Positions 57,669 to 64,000 of a stretch of DNA of 64,000 bases are shown here, in pieces. The stretch is from Echinarachnius parma. Taxonomy: Eukaryota; Echinodermata; Echinoidea; Clypeasteroida; Echinarachniidae. Under the pieces are notes generated by a model. That model saw only the letters and a list, made by a program, of their open reading frames with translations. It made no database searches and was not told where the DNA came from. The stretch lies in assembly GCA_037951105.1 (NCBI GenBank), contig JBAMJV010010624.1:1-64000 (forward strand). Direction: 5' to 3'. Numbering within the stretch: the stretch's first letter is position 1; each line of letters begins with the position of its first letter. The position numbers and the translations under genes are program-made.

Positions 57669-59269
57669 CAGATTAGATGTCAAGAACACGTAGCCAAGTA
57701 TAGTGTGAACCTTTTTTTTTCGGTCTATGGTCAATGATTTAACATTGTTTACAACCTTCTTCTTCACCAACTCCATGAACTCTGCATCTTCTCTCCGATG
57801 ACATTCAAAAGCGACATCAACGATAAAATCCTTTCTTGCATTAGGTTTATACAACCTGGTTATGATATCCATCCCAACCTCCTTGCTCAGTGCTGTAGCA
57901 AAGTACAGCAAATACATGTACTCCTGTTTCTCAGGGAGCACCACCTCTGCGATAACTCTGATGTATTCAGCACGGTTTGAGTGATATAGGACATCCAGGT
58001 ACATTCCCGCGACAAACTCCTGAAAAAGCTTGTGTGGGAAGTCCACTGCACACTCTAGCCGGGACATGGGGTTATCATGCCATTCCACTCTCGGGACTAG
58101 CCTATTTTCTTTGGTAAGTACTCCTATCTTGCATGCTGTTACCATGGCATCACGACAGTCCTCGAAATCCTTCTCTTTAAAAGTCATGTTTTTTTGCAAT
58201 AACCCATTGAATGCGATTTTAGCTATTGATTTTAAATGGTCTTCTATTACTGTGAGACGACCTTTTCGCGCTGGATGAGCAATATTCATACCTTTAAGGA
58301 GAAAATGCTCTTTCAAGAATACGAAAATTGCTTTGAATAGCTGCGAAAATGTTTGCAATTGTTGTATTCTTTTCAGTTTCTCCTCGTCTTGCTCTTTCCA
58401 CATCAAACATAACATAGCTATGTAAAGGGGATAAGGGGCCATATGTTCTGAGACTATGTCATTTTCCTGTATGAACTGAATTAGACTATTTGCTTTAGTC
58501 GTGTTGTTCTTAAAGTATTTCCCTATGTATACTGCTATATTTTTCTTATTGAAACCTTCAACGCGGATGAAGGAATACATTTCTCTCAGTGTTGTATTTC
58601 TCCTGATCTCGTCTGCTTTCCAAGGCCGAGTCGTCACCAGAACAAGGCAGTTTTCTAGTTGATCTGACATTACAGTTTTAATGATATCTATTGCATGTTC
58701 TTGTGAAATGATACCCTCTGCCCTCGCTGTATTGCTATTTGACGGTACAATATGTCTCTTGAACTCATCTAGCCCATCGAAAATGATGAAAACCTTGTCT
58801 GGGTTCAATTCAATATATTTTTCAAGCTGACTGGCTTGAACTGTATTGTTTTTGTTGAGAAAACCCTTTAATATTTCCCCAACTGTAAAATTCTCAGATT
58901 CTCGCAGAGGGATTAAAGCAACTAGGCTGAAATTATGGAATATAGTTTCGTTCACCCAGTCCCATGCAATCTTAGCACAGAATGTGGTCTTGCCAGCCCC
59001 AGCCTCTCCCTGTACCAGGAGTCGTTTGGCTGGTTCCCCATTGTTGTCAATTTTGAAGAGGTCTTCGTATTTTAGTTCTTTCCAATCTTCACCATTTCCG
59101 GTGAGCATCGTAAGGTTGGTAAATATATCTTTTAATGGACGGATGGAATCATGATCGAGAGGGTCCGCTTTTATCTTACAAATATGCTTCCGATAGAAAG
59201 ACATTATTTCTCTAGCGCAAGCCTTAACCTCTTTGTCTGCGAGAGCCGGGAGTGTTGGTGATGGATTAT
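57669..59269 (-). CDS. NLR gene: large NACHT exon
   Basis: 1601 bp, open throughout on the minus strand. The acceptor TTTCGTTGCAG at 59270 starts the exon in phase 1 (first full residues NPSPTLPAL), and the donor CTG|GTAAGG at 57668 ends it in phase 0. NACHT NTPase hallmarks: P-loop GEAGAGKTTF (about 59009-58980), Walker B VFIIFDGLDEF (about 58793), sensor region LVLVTTRPW (about 58640). The remainder fits the helical and winged-helix part of NOD-like receptors (FPHKLFQEFVAGMYL near 58030). NLRs oligomerise on ATP/ligand sensing in the cytosol to trigger immune signalling; that function is inferred from the family. The N-terminal effector domain must lie on an upstream exon that I did not find. 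A methionine at 59312 would extend into the intron and is unlikely to be the start. Confidence 0.9.
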
Positions 59270-59660
59270 CTGCAACGAAAGAAATTGGTAGTAAAAGAAG
59301 CACCGGACACAATTTATTTCACAACAGTTGTATGGATACAAAACGCGTTTTACAATTAGATACAAAATATGTGTTTGATTGTTTTACTTTGTAATTATTC
59401 TTTGTAATCATTTGAAACACAGAATGTCATGAATAATATATTTCGTTTCGGCGGAATAATCAAACATATAATACAGGGTGCCCCCCCCCCCCCCAAAAAA
59501 AAAAACGGAACGGGGCACTTCCCAAAATAAAGTAACAAAATGATTATGTGCATAGGATAGAGTGTCTTTTCTAATGAAAATTGATACCAAGAACAGTCAT
59601 TTGGGTCGTGTAGTTGTTGTTTTAGGGCGCTGTGAGTAACACCATGTCAAGTTTCCTATT
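59270..59660. other. Upstream intron, C15/A11 tract
   Basis: No exon recognised. A poly-C run followed by poly-A (about 59480-59505) is bracketed by GGGTGCCCC and GGGGCAC words, perhaps the ends of a small insertion. Confidence 0.4.
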
Positions 59661-59663
59661 TTT

Positions 59664-59790
59664 GACAATTTTTACCAAGTCAGTGCCTAATAAATGACGA
59701 GAGAATGGACATAATTGGTCAATAGTATGACGGGCAGTAAGTCTTATTTATCAGACACTGACTTGGTAAAAATTTACAAAAAAGGGCAAC
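59664..59790. mobile_element. Small hairpin MITE
   Basis: TTTTTACCAAGTCAGTG at 59670-59686 is matched by CACTGACTTGGTAAAAA at 59755-59771, with weaker pairing on either side (AATAAATGAC/GTCTTATTTAT). About 120 bp in all; superfamily unknown. Confidence 0.5.
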
Positions 59791-59841
59791 TGACACTTCG
59801 CTGACATTGAGCCTAAATTAACCGTTAGTTTGACCCGTCTA

Positions 59842-60124
59842 TAACCGAGCATGGTGGCTTAGCGGTTAGAGTGTCCGCCTCATGCACGGGACGGCCCGGG
59901 TTCGAACCCAGACCGGGTCATACCAAAGACTTTAAAAATGGTACCTCCTGCCTTCTAGCCAGACACTCGGCATTTATAGAATGGAGAAGGGAAAGTTACC
60001 AGAGGACTGGCCCCCTTCTGTAACTTTCGCTACATTTTGTAGACGTGTGGCCTAGGGCTAATGAAACGGAGATATGCGCCGCCTTATGTGCCAACATTGG
60101 TACGGGAAAGACTCTAACTTTAAC
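59842..60124 (+). mobile_element. tRNA-derived SINE
   Basis: The tRNA-like head has an A box (TGGCTTAGCGG, 59855) and a B box (GGTTCGAACCC, 59899-59909) with a CAT in the anticodon-loop position. The body contains CTAGCCAGACACTCGGCATTT and GGGAAAGTTACC, which remind me of the Nin/Inv-type conserved SINE cores (by recall, not verified). It ends in CTCTAACTTTAACTT. Flanking imperfect direct repeats TTGACCCGTCTA (59830-59841) and TTGGCCCGTCTA (60125-60136) are the target duplication, supporting these boundaries. Confidence 0.75.
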
Positions 60125-60720
60125 TTGGCCCGTCTACGCTGGCCACATCTAGACGCTCGTTCGAGCGATTCGCTCGTGCGAACTACCATGTGCGCATTTG
60201 CCATACCATTATCACGCAGCGCACGAGCGTGCATATCAATATACAACCATCGGCGATATCAATTTACAGTAAATGAGTTGTATAATTTATCAAATATATT
60301 AATTAGTAGGCGGTTTCCAGGCGTTATCATCCTGTATTGGGAAAAAACATATTCTTTAACATGATTGGTAATAAGAGCGTACATTTCATTTGTTGTGTGT
60401 GGGGAGTTACCCACTACTGGTATTTCCCTTTGAAGGGACTTAGTAACATTGTCCAAATCCTGAAAATCCATTTGGAATTTTATCTATTTCCTCATACCTT
60501 ATTGAATTCATATTAACAAGAAAAGCATGGGACAGGTTTGGGCTTTTCAAATTTCCTTCTCGTTTAAAAGATATTTACCATTGGGGTTTTAGAGTTATTA
60601 ACGTTTAAGAAAAAAATGCGCTCCGAGAGGCATTGTTTTCCCCCATAGACTTTGTACAGGGTCGCCGCTTCCTGAGGTGCCGCTTGCTGCGCCACCCTCT
60701 TGCTCCAACCTTTAAATAGC
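60125..60720. other. Non-coding DNA, nothing recognised
   Basis: A 70-codon minus-strand ORF (60259-60471) is the only moderately protein-like frame. It matches no family I know and has no convincing splice context. Confidence 0.4.
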
Positions 60721-60725
60721 TGTCA

Positions 60726-60800
60726 TAGGAACCGGAAGTGGGAGGGGGGGGGGGGGGGGGGGGGGGTGCGGCCGCCCCCCCCCCCTCCCGCATCCCCCCA
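60726..60800. repeat. Paired poly-G and poly-C tracts
   Basis: GGGAGG followed by about 20 G is separated by TGCGGCCG from a C13 run and CTCCCGC, so the two tracts can pair into a GC hairpin. Either a simple-sequence palindrome or the core of a degraded MITE. Confidence 0.6.
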
Positions 60801-60874
60801 AAATAAAAAAAAATTGGGAAAGAAAAAACAGATTATCTCAGTGTGTTATGTAACTTGCGTCTGGTCTGGGGCGA

Positions 60875-60970
60875 GTGCAGGGTTGCCAACTCTCACGCAT
60901 TGGGCGTGAGGCACACGCATGTTTACCCCTTTCTCACGCTCTCACGCAGATCTTTTACAGCCCTGGACAA
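60875..60970. repeat. CACGC-rich conserved transposon fragment
   Basis: CAGGGTTGCCAACTCTCACG opens a stretch with TCACGC/ACACGC words repeated five times within 75 bp. By recall, closely similar sequence is scattered through many animal genomes as part of a transposable element. I cannot name the family. Confidence 0.4.
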
Positions 60971-61049
60971 ATTTATTAGACCAAGCACTTTTTTATCAAT
61001 TTGTTCGAAGTGTTACACTGTTTTGTCCATTTTATGATATTTTAAAGAC

Positions 61050-61545
61050 AAATTAGTTAATGGGGTAGGTCAGTTTTGGGAGAGAGGGAGCTGCACATCA
61101 CAATTTTTTGGTGAGGTAATGAAAAACTGAGTGTCGAATTTGAGAGACATGCAATTTTAATTGCAGAATAAACTTTATTTGGTCAAAATCGACACAGAAA
61201 CGGCTGAAATATAAATAAATATATCTGATCTAATAATTATTTGGGGCCCAAATATTTAAAATATTTCAAACAATTTAAAAAATGCTTGCACTTTTTCAAA
61301 AATTTTCAAAAGCGTTGTTTTAAATAGTTGTTGATAATCTCTCTATTTAATCATTATTTTAATAAAACATCACATGCATAATTTTGTATGAAAAATGGTT
61401 GAAACCAATGATAACAGGCTTTTTACTTAGTCGTTTGTAATTTTGTATACCTTTCGAGCATGGTAGAGTTATAACTATTAGTGTATAATGTTACTGTCCA
61501 GGTTTGGTTACTAAAGTTCAGCATTACCAAAACTGTACTACCCCT
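61050..61545 (-). repeat. Inverted diverged A-unit copy
   Basis: On the minus strand the A blocks run in their normal order: GTTATAACTC, ACCATGCTCGAAAGG, CATGTGATGTTTTATTAAAA, TTATTAGATC, GACCAAATAAAGTTTATT and GACACTCAGTTTTTCATTAC. It is the only A relative in reverse orientation in the window, so A is also dispersed outside tandem context. Confidence 0.7.
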
Positions 61546-61677
61546 TTAATGACATACCCAAAGGGGGTAAATTCAATGGTTTTAGAAATACTTACCACAA
61601 ACTTTCTGCCTTCAATTTGATTAAAAACGTGAATTTTATACAAATTGTATGGGTATTGGCCATTACTTCCATGTATA

Positions 61678-62661
61678 CTCCGCAAAAAAAGAAACTGGAC
61701 ACTTGTATAAGTTGAAATATTTCATATTAATGTACGATAAAGTGTACATTATCATATATCAAATTAAAGGGAATTTAGTCCACTGCATGCAGGGTATAAC
61801 TTAAAGGTGTGTCGTTCATGCATGAAATGCCATGGTCAATTAACACTAGCAAGGTCTGTTTTCAAAAATAGCAAAACAATGGAGGACCACACCATTCGAC
61901 TGAAATGATAGTAAGCGTTTCACTTAAAACAAGATGAGCGGGGCAAGTAAATTATGACATTATTCAAATTTATTGTTATGAACAAACTCTGGAAATATAA
62001 ATTTGTCAATAAAACAGGGCCAGGTTATGAGAGCATTATCATACTGGTCTGTATTACAGGCATGAAACTTGTCTATTTCATGTGTCCCCTGAAATTTTAA
62101 CCATACTTACCTAGAGAAATGTCATGTTAAAGACTGCCCAAATGTTTGACCAAGGGTGACTTCAGGTTTTGAAGATCTTTGGACTACGGTATAATTCTTG
62201 AGAAGACTTTATACCATTTTCATGCTGAAATAAGGGCACAAACTGTGGTTTTGACTAATAAAGCTTTGCCATGGAATTCCCCATTTTGTTACTTTTGGAC
62301 AAAAATAACACCTATAACGTTCACAATTTGTCTTCATTTATACTCTTTATTGAGATGAAGATAGAAAAGGTCACATTTGTAATGAAACATTATGCCATCT
62401 CATGAATATAGCGTTTTAGATTATGCTTATTAACATTTATATGGTTGAGTGGATGTTCCAGTTTTGCTATTTTTGAAAACAGACCTTGGTGTGGTTAATT
62501 GACTGTGACAAGTCATGCATGAATGATTTCATCTGGATTTCATGCGAATATTGGAGAGGGTAATTTTATCTTTAATTTGATATACAATATAATATATTTT
62601 ATCGTTAATGAATACGAAATATTTGGTCTCATACAAGTGTCCAGTTTCTTTTTTTGCGGAG
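61678..62661. mobile_element. 984-bp TA-flanked element with long inverted arms
   Basis: The ends are CTCCGCAAAAAAAGAAACTG and its exact complement, flanked by TA on both sides (61676-61677 and 62662-62663); the perfect terminal match is about 30 bp. Weaker inverted similarity continues about 200 bp inward (TAGCAAAAC...GTTTTGCTA blocks at 61870 and 62463; CATGCATGA at 61819 and 62514). TA duplication and such ends fit Tc1/mariner-type MITEs. No transposase ORF. Confidence 0.75.
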
Positions 62662-62663
62662 TA

Positions 62664-63400
62664 TACATTAAAGTGAAGATTTATTGAAAAGCCCTATATT
62701 AACCAAATTATATCTTTACAGAAAGCTGAGATCATACAGAATATGAAAATATTGCTTTCCAAGTACTGACTCATCAAAAAGTTGAACATGTTTGAATATA
62801 TTGAACACTGTCTGAATACCCAAATCCAGCGAATTGCGGAGTCGTAAAATGTGTCTGTTCTGGTTACTTCACCGTAGGGGGTTTCTATGGGTAACTGTAA
62901 TACCGGGATTATACCGAGACTTTTTGTGGTTGTTTAAACTATTTTCTGTACAATTATAGTGGTTTAAACTTGTCAAACTAATAAAACAACAACTTATTTT
63001 CGTAGTATGGTTATTCTTTTATTTATTTCCGTGTATGATAAGGTACAAATTGGTTATATCCAGGGGGCAAACCACCATTTTTTAAGGATTTCAGACATGG
63101 GCTGCTGTAAAAGGTTGACCACCAGAAATGGTTTCTAGTACCTTTTAGGAACACAACCTGTGTGGCCTACTCCTCCAATAAGCTACTGGAAGTCCACAGG
63201 ACGAGTGTTAAGAAAAACACCCCTAATGCAGCTAAATAGTGTGTATCAGCCTTAGGGGTCATGAAGACCCAGTCACACTTTTTTGCGCAATTACACCACA
63301 ATGCATGGTGATACAAGCTTGTTGTTTAATGGAGCTATTCCTTGGAGTCGCCTAGTCTGCGAGTGTAATCATGATCCAATTGCACTACATTACGTGCTGT
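62664..63400. other. AT-rich DNA, nothing recognised
   Basis: No exon, RNA gene or repeat boundary could be supported. Confidence 0.45.
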
Positions 63401-63930
63401 AGCTATACGCTGTGCGCGACTGTGTGCGATGCAGTGTGCGGGCGATACTAATAGCGGTCAGCTAGCTCGCTACAGCTAGCGCTACCTCTGGCGATCACCC
63501 GCCGGCCGCCAGCCTAAGCCGATGGGTCCAAGCGCAGCCTCGATCGTTCGCTGGTGATGTTAACATTGGACGTTAAAGGTAGTTCAGATGCGCAGCGCAA
63601 TCTTGCCTACACGTTGCGCACGGTGTGTGATGCACGTTAGCTCAGTGTCATGCGGTGCGCGCAAACTAGCCTAGTTCAAAATGGCGACCCGCTGTGTAGC
63701 ACCCCCACGCTTGATGCCCTTTAAATCATCACAGCTCAGCTAGCTACAGTAGAGGCCCATGTGACATCGATAACGTGCATTATACCGTATATTGGGGAAA
63801 TATCCACGTGTTGTTTGCGGAATTGCGTGCTGATCAACACCACTGACGAAGTTATTTATCGATTGTTGAGTCAAGCTACATGCATTGAGCTGAGCTCGAG
63901 CTCGTGTAAAAGCGGCGAGTTCTGAGTGTA
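63400..63930. promoter_or_regulatory. CpG-rich block, possible upstream promoter
   Basis: GC- and CpG-rich DNA with AGCTAGCGCTA palindromic words (63460-63485), CCGCCGGCCGCC (63499-63510) and a YY1-like AAAATGGCGACC (63678-63689). Lying upstream of the minus-strand NLR exons it could hold their promoter or that of a divergent neighbour. There is no direct evidence for a transcription start. Confidence 0.3.
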
Positions 63931-64000
63931 GTCTCGGGCTTGGTTGGAGGGTGATTTTTCCTCATTTTCAATTTCGATTCGTCAACTCCTATTAAATTTT

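Noticed and set aside
59270-59312. Methionine upstream of the NACHT exon as the start codon
   Set aside because: The intervening DNA is a standard polypyrimidine tract plus AG acceptor, so this methionine lies in the intron.
60259-60471. 70-codon minus-strand ORF as the missing N-terminal NLR exon
   Set aside because: It does not resemble Death, CARD or other effector domains, and no donor giving phase 1 for the NACHT exon was evident.

Overview
The window is animal nuclear DNA: AT-rich, intron-dominated and full of transposons, with one recognisable host gene on the minus strand. A NACHT-LRR (NLR) immune-receptor gene, a Gmr1-like LTR retrotransposon (a group known from deuterostomes), Helentron-type elements with (ACGG)n tracts and tRNA-derived SINEs together suggest a marine invertebrate deuterostome, probably an echinoderm or a relative. 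That placement is inference; no species-specific marker was seen. There are no bacterial operons and no CRISPR arrays. Most short ORFs are chance frames inside repeats.

Host gene (minus strand, reading from high to low coordinates): a large NACHT exon (59269-57669), an LRR exon (57010-56849), then a family of homologous LRR exons at 55735-55568, 40766-40596, 29511-29335, 25351-25175 and 12819-12643, plus a decayed relative near 3604-3710. The LRR exons keep consensus splice sites and are all phase 0 at both ends, so any number of them can be joined in frame. Those at 12.6, 25.2 and 29.3 kb appear identical. No N-terminal (Death/CARD-type) exon and no terminal stop or polyA exon was identified, so the gene model is partial.

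Layout. 0-9 kb: small MITEs, microsatellites, an old degenerate copy of the exon-intron unit, and a 2.46-kb near-perfect palindrome. 8.9-40.8 kb: a nested tandem array. Its basic intronic segment 'A' (about 1.1-1.25 kb) is joined head to tail with a Helentron-like element 'H' (nine copies). Larger modules of 4.16 kb and about 12.5 and 16.7 kb repeat the LRR exon together with a 2.2-kb DNA transposon 'T' (three copies) that carries a pol III tRNA-like cassette. 40.8-42.2 kb: a diverged A copy split by a LINE 3' end. 42.7-51.5 kb: a Gmr1-like Ty3/gypsy element with 1.8-kb LTRs about 1% diverged and one long gag-pol frame in the order Gag-PR-IN-RT-RH. 51.5-55.5 kb: diverged A pieces, microsatellites and a small inverted-repeat element. 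55.5-59.3 kb: the NLR 5' coding exons. 59.3-64 kb: a SINE, a TA-flanked 984-bp foldback element, an inverted A copy and CpG-rich DNA at the right edge.

The main inference is that the intronic A/H repeats provide the homology for unequal crossing-over that multiplies a frame-neutral LRR exon of an innate immune receptor. Two hybrid junctions within 44-bp blocks of identity are visible. Because the copies are so alike, the copy number depends on assembly quality and needs long-read confirmation.
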